64,000 nt of DNA from Neodiprion pinetum. Its lineage: Eukaryota; Arthropoda; Insecta; Hymenoptera; Diprionidae. Of the stretch, positions 18,880 to 29,361 are shown one piece after another. Numbering within the stretch: position 1 is the stretch's first letter; each line of letters starts with the position of its first letter. The notes beneath the pieces were generated by a model that saw nothing but the letters and a program-made list of their open reading frames with translations, did not search any database and was not told the origin of the DNA. The position numbers and the translations under genes are program-made. The stretch lies in the NCBI RefSeq assembly GCF_021155775.2, contig NC_060233.1, positions 25,523,456 through 25,587,455 of the forward strand, given 5' to 3'.

Positions 18880-21299
18880 GTACGATAATGCTTCAGGCGA
18901 AGCACATGTCTGGATGTCTGTGGGCTGAAGCAGTGGCAACGGCGATCTACATACTCAACAGGACTGGGGAGTCGAGAAGTCAAGAGGGTTGTACACCGTA
19001 CGACAGTGGACTGGGAGGAAGCCGAATCTTCGACACGTGAGGGTGTTCGGATCAAATGCTTACGCACACGTTTCAAAGCAAAAGACGACGAAACTCGATG
19101 CCCGAGCCAAGAAGTTCGTATTGGTGGGATACAAAAGTGAGTCTACAAATTACAGGGTATATGATCCTGTGGCACGGAAGGTTTTTGTTTCCAGCAATGT
19201 CATTTGCAACGAATAGAGCATGAACCAGGAGCCGCCTGAGACGAACATCGAGGTCATCTTCCCACTGACAAACGAGAACGAGGCAAACGACAACGTAAAT
19301 GCTGCGGACGAAGCAGATGCCGAGAACGACATCGGTGAGAATGCGGCGGAAGAGGACGTCATCGTGAACAAGAACGAGGCAGAGCAAGGTCAACGACAGG
19401 ACGAGGAAACACCGAGAACGCTGCGCAATCGAGCGCTGATAAAACCACCGACGAAATACGCGCTGTGCTTGGTAGAGCACAACATCCCGACGACATATAG
19501 AGGCAATGTCGAGTCCAGAGGCTGCTCAATAGGCGGAAGCCATTGACGAGGAACTCGAGTCTCTCGAGAAAAACGAAACATGGAAGATCGTTCCAAGGGT
19601 CCCAGGAAAGAAGACGATCGACTCGAGATGGGTGTTCAAGATTCTGCGCGACGAAGACGGCAACGTAACAAGATTCAAGGCACGTCTATGTGCCAGAGGG
19701 TTTATGCAGAGAGATGGGGCATAGACTATTCCGAAACCTTCTCCCCGATGGTGAGATACGACTCACTTCGGGTGCTCCTGGCCGTCATCACGCAGTTGGA
19801 CCTTGAGACTACACAGTTTGATGTACGCACTGCTTTTCTACGCCGTACCCTGGACGAGGAAATTCATATGGAGGTTCCAGTTGAACTTCACAACGTCGAG
19901 GAAGTGAGATATCGAGGCGACGTGGCATGCCTGCTGTAGAAGTGGCTCAAGCAAGCACCACGTTGCTGGAACCGGAAATTTGTAGATTTTTTTGCGACGC
20001 TTTAACCTCGAGGGGACAGACGCAGACAAATGTGTTTTTTTTGGTGTCCACGACGGACATGATGTCTACCTCGCGCTGTTTCTCGACGATGGGATCGTCG
20101 TGTCAAAGTCAAAAGAAATAGTTTGGAGTATAATCGGTGCGGTACGCGAAGCGTTCGAGATCACGCTCGATTGCAGCACGTTCGTCGGTGTACAGATCTG
20201 CCGCAATCGAGCTAATAAATCGATGTTCATACATCAATCGGCGTATGTGACAAAAATCGTGCATCGGCTCGGCATGAAATAAGCAAGAGGACTTTTTATA
20301 CCTGCGGATCCTCACACGGTGTTGTACCCGGCAGAAAGCGACGACGAAAAACAAAACGTGCCGCACCGCGAGGCAGTCGGGTTGTTAAAGTTTCTTACCG
20401 TGGTAACTCGTCCGGATCTAGCGTACTCAGTCAACGCAATCAGTAAATTCTTAAATCATCACAATGAGAGTCATTGGAATGCCGTGAAGCGTGTAATTTC
20501 GTACTTAATCGGGACAATCGGGCTCGGAATCGAGTATCGTGCGAGTGAATCGGGAACAGAGCTGACGGGGTACTCAGATATCGACTTTGCAAGCGATGTC
20601 ACGACGCGTAGGTCGATGACGGGATACGCGTTCTGCATTACGGGGGGAATTGTGACGTGGTCGTCCCAGCGACAAAAACTCGCGTCTCTTAGTACAACCG
20701 AATCCGAGTATATCGCTGCAGCAACCGCGGCAAAAGAGGCTGTGTGGATCCACACACTGCTGAACGGTAAAGGGCAACGATGCAAGAATCCAACGGTGTT
20801 ATATGTCGATAACCAGAGCGCTTACGACTCGTTCGCTGTTAAGAATATTTGAAAACCACTAAATGCTACATATACTATACATGAGTATAGGCCCAGCGAG
20901 GGCGCTGTAGCTTAGCCTTAGCTACAGCACTGTACCAATTAGTCTGCGTCGAGCTGCGCTTACGCTCGCACGTCCAAGCTCGCGGTTCGTTCGGAGCACA
21001 CGCATGTCTCCTCAATTCTGTAACTCACTCTCTAATACAATAAAGCTTCCTATATACAAATAACCGCAGTCTAGTTTATTATCATTCGCAACCCTGAGTT
21101 CCATAAGCGAACGAAACACGTCGACATAAAGTATCACTATATACGCGAGAAAGTTGAGAATCGCAAAATCGACGTTGTTTTCATTCCGACTGAACACCAG
21201 TTGGCGGATATGTTCACGACGGCATTGCCAAAGAATCGTTTCATTGAATTGTCTTCAGAACTTGGGCTACGTATAAAACACTCAGACGGCCGGCGGAAG
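18880..21299 (+). pseudogene. pol: Copia integrase to RNase H, heavily mutated
   Basis: Starts abruptly inside integrase (GCLWAEAVATAIYILNRTG, about 18915). It continues with the integrase C-terminus (RVFGSNAYAHV, KFVLVGYKS), an acidic linker (19220-19420) and RT beginning near 19600. RT pieces include YSETFSPMVRYDSLRVLLA (19730) and QFDVRTAFL (19818). The YVDD-like site is degenerate near 20080 (LFLDDG). RNase H follows with GYSDIDFAS, SQRQKLASLSTTESEY and YVDNQSA, is split by a solo LTR, and resumes with PEFHKR, KHVDIKYHY and QLADMFTTALPKNRF. At least four frameshifts and several stops are present (TAG 19214-19216, TGA near 19544, TAG near 19937, TAA near 20280). It is the same general family as the fragments at 10.4 kb and 63.1 kb. 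Confidence 0.85.
20837..21084 (+). repeat. Solo LTR inserted in copia RNase H, 5-bp duplication
   Basis: 248 bp from TGTTAAGAATATTTG to TTATTATCA, flanked by TTCGC at 20832-20836 and 21085-21089. Removing the LTR and one TTCGC restores the RNase H frame between the DNQSA and PEFHKR blocks. AATAAAG is at about 21040. TG...CA ends and a 5-bp duplication are the copia pattern. Confidence 0.9.
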
Positions 21300-21582
21300 T
21301 GTTGAGTGTCTTCGCGTTTAATGCATGCGCAACGCGAGTCTCCGAGCCGAACAAGGCTTCGCCTAAGCAGCGGCTATGGTCAACGTGAGCGTACATACGT
21401 TCTCTAGTCAATAGCGTACAGCCGATGAGAGTACACGCGTTTTAAAGCAAGAGAGATTTGTCTAGATCTAAGTACAAGCTATCATAAAATATCAAGAACA
21501 AATATATATTCTTTCGTTACTTCCTTACATCTGAATAAAGTTTTTTTGTCTCCACACACGCTGATCCTTATCCTTGATTCAC
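21300..21582 (+). repeat. 3' LTR of the copia fragment
   Basis: TGTTGAGTGTC begins right after the purine tract GGCGGAAG that ends the pol frame, and the pol stop TGA lies inside it. AATAAAG is at about 21535. The right end near TTCACA is uncertain. Confidence 0.6.
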
Positions 21583-21654
21583 AACCTTATTCCGAGAGAA
21601 AGCCTATGCCTCAAAAATAACAAAAGGCAGCGCGAACTTACGAGGTCGCCCCAG

Positions 21655-22870
21655 AAAGTTCGACGTGTGAACTGCGAAAGGAGACATAGGGCCTCGGATA
21701 AAAACTGTTCAGTTTATATTACAGAAAGAAAAATGCTGTTCGCGACAAGTTCGCCAAACTCGTAGCAGCATCCAAACCTCCCAATCTACCTTCTCCACAG
21801 TCTCTTCCCTTCAACAGCAAAGAATATTCCCCTCCATCATCCACTCCTCATCCTGGTCCAAGCCGACAACAGCTTACCTCCTCACGTATGAACAATGCGA
21901 CAGCAACAAAAACTGGGGTGAAGCTGGGGGGACGTATTCTCAAACTCCGGGCAAATAATAGCTAACATTAAAGCTTCGGAGGAGCTGTTTAGGCGACAAC
22001 GCGGCAATCAACATGACTAGCAAGCTTAATATTTTACAATGGAATTGCCGCAGGATTTTTAGTAAGATTAATGGGTTTAGGGGCATCATTTACGACTTTG
22101 ATATCATTTACCTTACGGAAACTTGGCTAACCGACATTCAACTCCTAACATATAAAGGCTTCAGCACCCTGAGGAGGGACAGGCCGTCTCTCATTCAAGG
22201 TGGCGACGTGGCTTTCCTCATTTCGAAGCAAATATTTTATCAAAGATTAGACTATCTCCCTCTTACCCAAAAATCGGAGTGGGACATGGTCCAAATTGAA
22301 CTTTCAGACACATATTTGCACATTTTAAAAGTCTATAGACCTCCCAATACATTTCTAACGCGTGCCGAATGGAAATAGTTTTTCCAGGCTCTCGCTCAGT
22401 TTGAAAATCTCCTTGTTTTAGGAGACTTCAACTCACATCGCTGTACATAGGGGAGTCAACTTCTAAATCAAGATGATAAATTTCTACCTAATGCATTCGA
22501 AAACAATGATCTTATCATTTTAAATGACGGATCGCCAACTAGAATCTACACAGAACCTGATAAACGGAGTGTCCCGGATTTACTTTTGCTTCAGCATCGC
22601 TTTTTACGGGCACCTTCTGGCACGTAACTAAAGACTTATTAGTCAGTGACCACTTTCCTATTCACATAATTTTTTTTCTTCTCGAAATTGACGCTAAGAT
22701 GGGTTAAAAAATTCGTTTTTTTTACGTATTCTGACCAGTTTCGCGTTTGTGATTTTTTTTTAGTACGATAGCTTCAATGAGGTCGAAGAAAAAATGGAAA
22801 AACGTCAAAACACAATATTTGACAGTCCGCAATAAATAGGAAGATTAGATGGTTCAATTTTGGTCGAAAT
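21655..22870 (+). pseudogene. Jockey-like LINE fragment: ORF1 tail and endonuclease
   Basis: The end of an ORF1 protein (KLVAASKPPNLPSP, LKLRANN) lies at about 21740-21960. It is followed at 22013 by the apurinic-type endonuclease of ORF2, which nicks the target. Motifs are NILQWNCRRI, YLTETWL, YRPPN (about 22330) and LVLGDFNSH (about 22412). A TAG at 22376-22378 and further stops break it. After about 22640 the sequence degrades and no reverse transcriptase is recognisable. Confidence 0.75.
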
Positions 22871-22984
22871 GTGTTCCTTTGGATGACAAATGTTTTGCCC
22901 CTATTCCCAGCTGAAAATCTTCGGAGGCATTTTTTACATACTTATGCGGCTAGACCCTTTATGCGAGAACTTATGAAAACGGTT

Positions 22985-23206
22985 TGAATCAGTATGAGCA
23001 AACCTACAAAAGTGTATGAAGATAACTCTGGTGCGATAAGCATCGCTAAGTATGGTGACTACACGATAAAGTCGAAGCACATAGAAATTCATTATCAATA
23101 TGTAAATGAATGTGTGGGTGACAAAACTATTGAGGTGGTCAAATTGGATACGAATAAAAACATAGCCGATATATGTACAAAAGCATTATGCAAAGCAAAA
23201 TTCTAA
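22985..23206 (+). pseudogene. pol: Copia RNase H end, second family
   Basis: A short terminal piece with KVYEDNSGAISIAKYG, KSKHIEIHYQYV and the DICTKAL signature, ending TAA 23204-23206. The EDN variant and sequence differ from the YVDNQSA families elsewhere in this window. It joins LINE-like debris at about 22985. Confidence 0.85.
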
Positions 23207-23464
23207 AATTTTAGGGATAAAATGAATGTGAGGTAAACAGAGCCGTCACGATGCAAATTTCGGAACATTATTGAGAAATGAGAGCTTTGAAATGTAAAGT
23301 ATGAAGTATAGAGGAATGCAATGTATGACGTGCTACAAGAAAAAAATTTGTAAGGCACAGTGAGCGATCATTTGTGAGAATTAAAAAATTAAAAGCTTTC
23401 AGAAACGTCAAAAAAAAAAAAAAAAAATTAAAGAAAACTGTTACGATACAAATGTGAGGAGGCG
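23207..23464. other. Untranslated region between copia pol and its 3' LTR
   Basis: Noncoding, with an A-run at about 23410-23427. Confidence 0.5.
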
Positions 23465-24028
23465 TGTTGAGAAGTATAAATACACATTCGCATCATATAC
23501 GTTAGTACGAGTAAGCGCACGAACGAAAGCCTACACGTATATATAGGTTGTGTGTGAACGGCTACGCGTATGTATTGGTATGCGGTGAGACAGCCGTCGA
23601 CAACGAGAGAGCTAGAGAATAAAGCAGTCGTTCTGCCTTCACGCTGGGAAGCGAATGTAAAGGCAAACATATAAATATTTCCCGTTATGTTTATTAGATA
23701 ATGTTTCGGCAAAGTATCGAATAGTTAAATGTGTATCTCGTGACACGCAAAATCGTCCTCACGCATGGACGCACACTCACGTGCAATGTTTACTTGCCGT
23801 CTCTGCGTCAAATCTCGCCGCTTGCCCATGTCGCGACTCAAAACCTATCAGCTGTATTTCATGTATTGTCTACTGTCTCAAAATCATGTACGTGTGTAAT
23901 TAATGTGTTCTCTCGCTCTGTAAATCATCACTCTCTGTAACGTTCTCTTGCGATACGGTCTGTATCGCCGCATCAGAATCAATAAAATTCTCGGTTACTG
24001 TTAATCATCATCTCTCTCCATCTCAACA
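23465..24028 (+). repeat. 3' LTR of the second-family copia (564 bp)
   Basis: Begins TGTTGAG after the purine tract GTGAGGAGGCG and ends CTCAACA, a perfect 7-bp terminal inverted repeat. A TATAAATA box is at about 23476 and AATAAAA at about 23981, giving plausible promoter and poly(A) signals of an LTR. Confidence 0.8.
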
Positions 24029-24179
24029 TCATTTCGTTTCATTTACACTCGTCCTGAATCACTAGTTCGAGGATCCTACGTCGATGATCCATATCCTTTT
24101 CCCTTGTCTCTAACCAGATGATAAAGTTTATACTAGTAATGAAATATTCGTGATATGAGTCTTTTGATGACCCCAAATA
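24029..24179. other. Short unassigned spacer
   Basis: No feature recognised between the copia LTR and the R1 fragment. Confidence 0.3.
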
Positions 24180-24757
24180 TCAACACCGGCAAGACAAGCC
24201 TGTTTAGCTGTTACTTCTCGCCGAATGTAGCAACGGCAGACTTCGAGATCGAACTGATCGGCTGGAGGGCGCTGCCCGGGCGGCCGGAGGCAGGATCCTC
24301 GTGGTTGGCGACTTCAACGCGAAGTCACCACTGTGGGGATCGGGTAAATGGGATGAGAGGGGCAGAGCAGTAGCCGAACTGATGGCAAGACTTGACCTCG
24401 CTCCCATCACACACAGGAGGAGCCCCCACTTAGCACCGGGACAGCACGGGCTCGAAGTCGGTAATAGACATTACGATGGGGAGTCCTGAAGTAGCTGCCG
24501 AAATGCAGGGGTGGTGGGTCCTGGAGGATGAAACCCTCAGCGACCACCGCTGTATCTACATGAGGTGGGTACCGAGTTAGAGACCAGCGAAAACCGGCAA
24601 GCAACAAGGGAGGCGGCCCGGTGCGGGTTGGACGATAAAGAAGCTTGACATGGAGGCCATGGCAGCATGCCTCCGCAAAGAGGGAGAAGCAAAGCAAAGC
24701 GGGCTTCGAGATCGAGAGGCTGATGACCGCTGTCACCAGAGCTGCGTTCCGAAATCT
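24180..24757 (+). pseudogene. R1-clade LINE endonuclease fragment
   Basis: Endonuclease domain pieces in shifting frames: SCYFSPNVATADFE (about 24205), VVGDFNAKSPLWGSG (about 24300), LAPGQHG (about 24435) and LEDETLSDHRCIYM (about 24520). The order and wording match R1/TRAS-type ORF2. At least three frame changes are needed, and the piece ends near 24757. No reverse transcriptase follows. Confidence 0.78.
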
Positions 24758-25649
24758 TACTCGGGTTAACTATAGTAAACTCGAGCCGTTCAGAAATGCC
24801 AAGTTGACCTATGTTACAACGTTCAGAAAGCTACTCGAATTTACTCGAGAGTTAACTATTTCTACCCACGTCGGGAGGTAGGTAGAAAGTACTCGACACG
24901 CGCAATACGCTTATTTTCAAAATGCGCCTCCTCTGCAAAACAATGAAAAAGAAAAGAAAGAGAAGTACGCGGTTTTCTTTGTTAACAATCTTTAACAGCA
25001 AAAAGTCTCTCCAAAGTGAAAACACGAAATCAACACGAAATTGGCTAGAAAAAATGTCTGAAAATGGACCAAGCGTCATATTTGTGACAGACGGAAGAGG
25101 AAATAAAATTTTTAACAAGAATGGGTTAGCGCTTGTTCAAAATACGACAGGTAAATTAAGAACGGAAAGTAATAAACTAACAATTACTATTTGTATTGCT
25201 AAATGCAACTACAATCAGGTTTTTTAACTATTATTTTTAATAATTGGTAACTATCTGCGTTTTGGAGTTTACTACTTAAGAAACGATTTGAGTTGTAAGG
25301 CCCGGTACGGAAATTTTATGAGGAGTAAAATCAAGTGTAACACGGAAACTTGAGGCGTTAAGTAGAAAGAGACAAACATATATATCTGTAGGATTGAACC
25401 TGCAAAAGAATGAGATGGGATACATTATACAGCGTATCCTATACTCGGGGCCTCCTCTTTGTGCGATGCTTCGTAGTCTCACTGTATAGTTCACTACCTC
25501 TGGTCTGAAGGTCAGTTCACAATTGACGCATACGTTTACGTTCACGCTCTCGTATCACGCTCAAGTTCTAAATTTATCGACGGGAAAAGTCATGAAAAAT
25601 TCAGGGAATTTTAACTGATTGTGAGCGAAATTATCACCACAACAAAAAG
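24758..25649. other. Unassigned sequence
   Basis: An open frame at 24922-25227 (lysine-rich N-terminus, about 100 residues) has no motif I recognise and no promoter. The remainder to 25649 is noncoding. Confidence 0.3.
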
Positions 25650-26218
25650 CTATGTTTTACTTATTGCTTCTCTCAACAATGGCCAATCACAGATCGCAGA
25701 CAACAGTATTTGGAGGAGACTATCGAAAGCACACGTATTATAGAGGCATATGTTTTCGTTTCTGATATTAACTGACTGTAGAGTGCCTGAATTGCCGTTT
25801 TTCATAATTGGTAACGTGATATGTTTTTCGAACAACAACTTGTCCCTGACTTCATCAGCTCTCATGCCCAAATATCGTGCCTTTCGTGACTTCATTTCCG
25901 ATGCTTTACCATGGCCCCGCCAATCTTCTACCTCACGTGTTGCAAGTATTTGCGGCACACTTCGCGTACGGCTGCAGGCAACGTAAAGTCGACGTTGTCC
26001 ATATCCTTCTTCGCTGTTTTCCACAGGGATAGAACATTGGCGTAGAACATGTACTGGTGTTTCGCATATAACACAGAAGTGTGCACCTGATGGCTTTCCA
26101 TGAGTGGTATATGCAGGACATGAATCTAATTCAACGTCATCGGGACTATTTGTTTTTTCTAAAGCCTTTGACGCTGTCGATGGTATATCCTCAATTTTTT
26201 TAGATTTCTCCTGCTCGC
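25650..26218 (-). pseudogene. 3' exon of a transposase/peptidase-like gene, separated from its 5' exons by a 29-kb insertion
   Basis: Read on the minus strand. A clean acceptor (TTTTTTCAAC...TTCAG) precedes GCGAGCAG at 26218. The exon encodes a lysine/serine-rich linker, then a zinc-binding-like stretch (HFCVICETP, LRQCSIP). It then encodes LRDKLLFEKHITLPI-like sequence and NTCAFDSLLQILL, which resembles the Cys box of ubiquitin-specific (C19) proteases. A donor-like AAGTAAAAC near 25657 may end the exon. The partner exons are at 55968-59354 on the same strand. I recall this domain pairing from multi-copy arthropod mobile-element proteins but cannot name the family with certainty. Confidence 0.5.
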
Positions 26219-26221
26219 CTG

Positions 26222-26590
26222 AATCGATGTTGAAAAAATTTTAATTAAAAAAATACAATTACTCATTACTTTTATGATTTGTCATTAAAAATAACCCAAT
26301 CACCAACGACATTTCTGCAGTATACTTGAAAAAACTTCAATTTCAACTCACTTTTGTAATGTGTCAATGATTTCAATGAGGAATAACGTTTATGACGGCA
26401 AATTAAAAAAAATTACGGATGACTCTTGCATTGAATAATTGAATTTGTTTAAATTATCTTTGTGATTTATACATGTATTTGGAAGAAATTCAATTGAATT
26501 TATCATTCTCATGTTATTAAACTGACAATATTCCAACAAACGGACTGACATTTGATTGAATTTTTTGAAACATACGTTAATCACAGAACT
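26222..26590 (-). other. Remaining part of the interrupted intron
   Basis: AT-rich sequence between the acceptor at 26219-26220 and the left target duplication of R1-C. It would join to 55935-55967 in the uninterrupted gene, giving an intron of about 400 bp. Confidence 0.5.
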
Positions 26591-26604
26591 AACTATTCGA
26601 CCGT
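26591..26604. repeat. Left target-site duplication of R1-C (14 bp)
   Basis: AACTATTCGACCGT here is repeated exactly at 55921-55934, immediately after the A-rich tail of R1-C. Confidence 0.93.
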
Positions 26605-26739
26605 CCCCTACTCGGTTGTCATCTTGTCGTGGTGTAGGGGCCTGGTCTAAATGAGTCTTGAAAGTCATTCCGGCGCCGGGATTCCTTGAATCTCGAGGCT
26701 GGGCTGACCTCAGGATGAGCGGTCACTAAAAGACAACCG
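26605..26739 (+). ncRNA. Candidate HDV-like self-cleaving ribozyme at the R1-C 5' end
   Basis: P1 is CCCCTAC (26605-26611) with GTAGGGG (26634-26640), 7 bp. P2 is CGGTTGTC (26613-26620) with GACAACCG (26732-26739), 8 bp perfect. P3 is ATC/GGT around the seven-base loop TTGTCGT (26624-26630). The strand before the P2 partner is CACTAAAA, which offers a C in the position of the HDV catalytic cytosine, followed by TAA as in the antigenomic HDV ribozyme. A P4-like pairing CCTG...CAGG can be drawn within 26641-26714. P1 starts exactly at the element's first base, where self-cleavage would release a precise 5' end. HDV-like ribozymes are established at the 5' ends of R2 and some other non-LTR elements; activity here is inferred. 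Confidence 0.68.
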
Positions 26740-26762
26740 GCTCAATCCCTCGGGACTGAGTG

Positions 26763-27160
26763 TGTGAATGGAACGAGTGCGTGGGATGCGGTTGGGGCCC
26801 CTGGGGCGATTCCTCGGAGACTAACCAAGGAAGGAGTAGTAGCCGACCGACCGGGGCTCCGGGTGAAGTCAGTACCTTTACCGGACCTCTGTGGCGTACT
26901 ACGGGTAAACGTAAGTCCACGGAACCTCGGTTCCATGGCGAAGGTCCCAGGAAACATGCCCAAAGTGGGAGAACCGCTCCCCGCGGCTGTCTGGAGCCAA
27001 TCTGGGGGTCAAACCTGGGGCGCCGGGCGCATGCGTGGAAGATTACCTGGTCAGTATTTCCTCATACCCGATGTCCGGTAGGGGAAATCCGGCAAGGTCC
27101 ACAGGGAGCGGAGAGTGACTAACGGCGACCTAAGGGAGGGACCCTGACAAAAAACCCAAG
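26763..27160 (+). other. R1-A 5' untranslated region
   Basis: GC-rich and noncoding. Its last 60 bp (CACAGGGAGCGGAGAGTGAC... to GGGACCCTGA) match R1-B, including GACTAAC followed by GGCGACC (27124-27130), the 3' strand of P2 in the R1-B ribozyme-like fold. The matching 5' strand is not found nearby. Confidence 0.6.
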
Positions 27161-29361
27161 ATGGAGAGTAATAGGAGATCAACAATTACGGCGCAAGGGA
27201 TCGGAGCCCTAGTGCCGGCGGGGAACGTTGGTGACAGAGCAGGCCACACCCCGTCGTCATCATATGACTGCAACTAACTACACTTACACACACACAACAG
27301 GAGGAGGAGCGGAATTTCAGTGCAAGGAAGCCCGGACATCTACTACACCTTGGACAATGAGACCATCCTGAGTCCGTATCTCAGAACACCTGCGAGACAG
27401 CAGGAGGATGAAGATGAGGCTTCCATAGAGCACCCAAGAAACGCGATCAAGAGGGCCAATGCAGTAATCGAACAATTGCTCGACATTGGCGACGGATGAG
27501 GAGATTCAGGAAAAGAGAACATCCTGGACGGCTCCAAAGGACAGGCGACCTAAGCGCAAAAAAGATATAGAAAGCGACGGCAGCCGGGAAGAGGCACAGG
27601 AGAGCTCGGGCGGCCGCAGACCCAAGAAGACTCGGGACACAGCGGAGAACGGGAGGGGCTTACAGCCTCAGCCCCCCCCCCCCACCGCCGGAACCCAAAC
27701 TACGGGAAGCAGAGGGACACCGTATAGCTGGTACACCCAGACAGCCGACAATAACGGCCATCAGGGAAACCGCCACCCACACGGCAACGTCCGCTCCGAC
27801 GGGGACAGAAGCAGAGGAGGAGGGGTTACGGAGAGAAGGTGAAGAAAAGAAAAGGAAGACTGTGCGTATACAGGCTGAGGGTAGGACCTACCTTGATCTT
27901 ATCCGAAACCTGAAGCGGACTATCCGGACCGATGACATCAAGGTCAATGGCATCAGACAGGCGAGGCTGAACGAAGACGTGCTGGTAACGGTCGTAGGTC
28001 AGACGGATGCGGCACAACTAGTGCTCAGGCTTCAAAACGAAGGGATCGCCGCCGAAATTATGGGTGAACGGACGAAAAGGGCCATAATTCAGAATATTGA
28101 GGCGAACACAACGGAGACAGAGATCACCCAGGCGGTGGACACAGCCACAGAAGGCCGAACAGAAATAGTTTTCCTCAAGAGCACACCACGGGACACCCTC
28201 ACGGCGTGCATCAGAGCCCCGGGGAAGACAATCGACGCCCTGATTAGGCTGCGGCACGTAAAAATCGGCTGGACACGAGCCAGTACTAGGGAATACAAAG
28301 AGGATAAGAGGTGCTTCAGGTGCGGGACGGTCGGGCACACGGCAGGGTCATGTAGGGAGGCAGACAAGGTCTGCTTCAGGTGCAAGCAACCGGGGCACAT
28401 AGAGAAAGAGTGTGAACGGCAACCCGCGGAGAACAAGGGGTCAAAGGCTGCCACTCCCCCGACAGCGACCACAACGAGAGAGAAGACAGCGAAGCAAATC
28501 AGCGCGGAAGAAAGAATCCTGCGGGGAACACGCACTTTCAGATCGTGCGGGGTCCAAACGTCGATACGGGAAGAAAGGGCCACACCTGCTAACAGGGCCA
28601 ATATCGTCGACCACCCTGGACAAGGTGCCTTCAGCTACGCAGAGGCGGCCAGGGCTAAGGAACAGACGAGGAACCCATCGTCGCATACCACACCTGTGGC
28701 CACCGCTGCTGCGACGGCCAACGGAGGACGGGAGAGGACTAAAATACAAGCGGCAGGGCAAATCCCCGAGCAAGGAGTGAGTAAGAAGAGACAGCAAAGG
28801 GGATTCGCGGTAATGATCAGGGTCGAGGGGGAGGTATACGAAAGAACCCTGGAGAGGATTAAAAGGGGTGTTCCACCACCGGAAGGCGGGGGCCTGCGGA
28901 GCATCAGAAGGAGTAGGGACGGGTCCCTCCTAATGGTATGCGAAGAGATGTTAACGGCCAAGAAAATGGCGGACCTGGTGGCCACAAAGCTAGGGGATGG
29001 GGCCGACGTCAAAGTACTGGGTGACAGGGAGATAATAAAGATTCGTGGGCTGGACGCACTAGTGCAGGCGGAAGACATCCGAACCGCACTCATCAACGAG
29101 ATACCTACGGAAAGGGAGGACAGCGACCAGACGGAAGTTCTACGGATTATTACCTACCCTTGGATGGAGAGAGCCGCCATCGTAAAAATCAGTCGGCGCA
29201 CCTTACAGGCCCTGAAGGGGAGAGACAACATAAGAATAGGTTGGACCACGGCCAGAATTATCATTGGCCCGCAAGGAGTACGATGCAGGAAGTGCAATAG
29301 ACACGGGCATAAGGAGGAGGTGTGCCGTGGCCCTGGGGGCAGGGACAGCGCGGAAAATTAG
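27161..29361 (+). pseudogene. R1-A ORF1 (gag-like), stops and a deletion in the N-terminal half
   Basis: RNA-binding protein of the LINE ribonucleoprotein. ATG 27161 starts a frame matching R1-B ORF1 (QGIGALVPAGN). It meets TAA at about 27277, then loses roughly 315 bp relative to R1-B between DIG and TDEEIQEKR (junction near 27490). After a further frame change near 27840 it is open to 29361. This part has a first module ending in two CCHC knuckles (CFRCGTVGHTAGSC at about 28312 and CFRCKQPGHIEKEC at about 28372). A second related module ends in CRKCNRHGHKEEVC at about 29285. The final codons overlap the long ORF2 frame. Confidence 0.82.

Noticed and set aside
24922..25227. Lysine-rich open frame of about 100 codons
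   Set aside because: No recognisable domain and no regulatory context.
26591..26604. AACTATTCGACCGT as a relic of the 28S rDNA R1/R2 target
   Set aside because: Only the AACTAT part resembles the 28S target. The flanks are intronic AT-rich DNA, not rDNA, and the same 14-mer ends the element.
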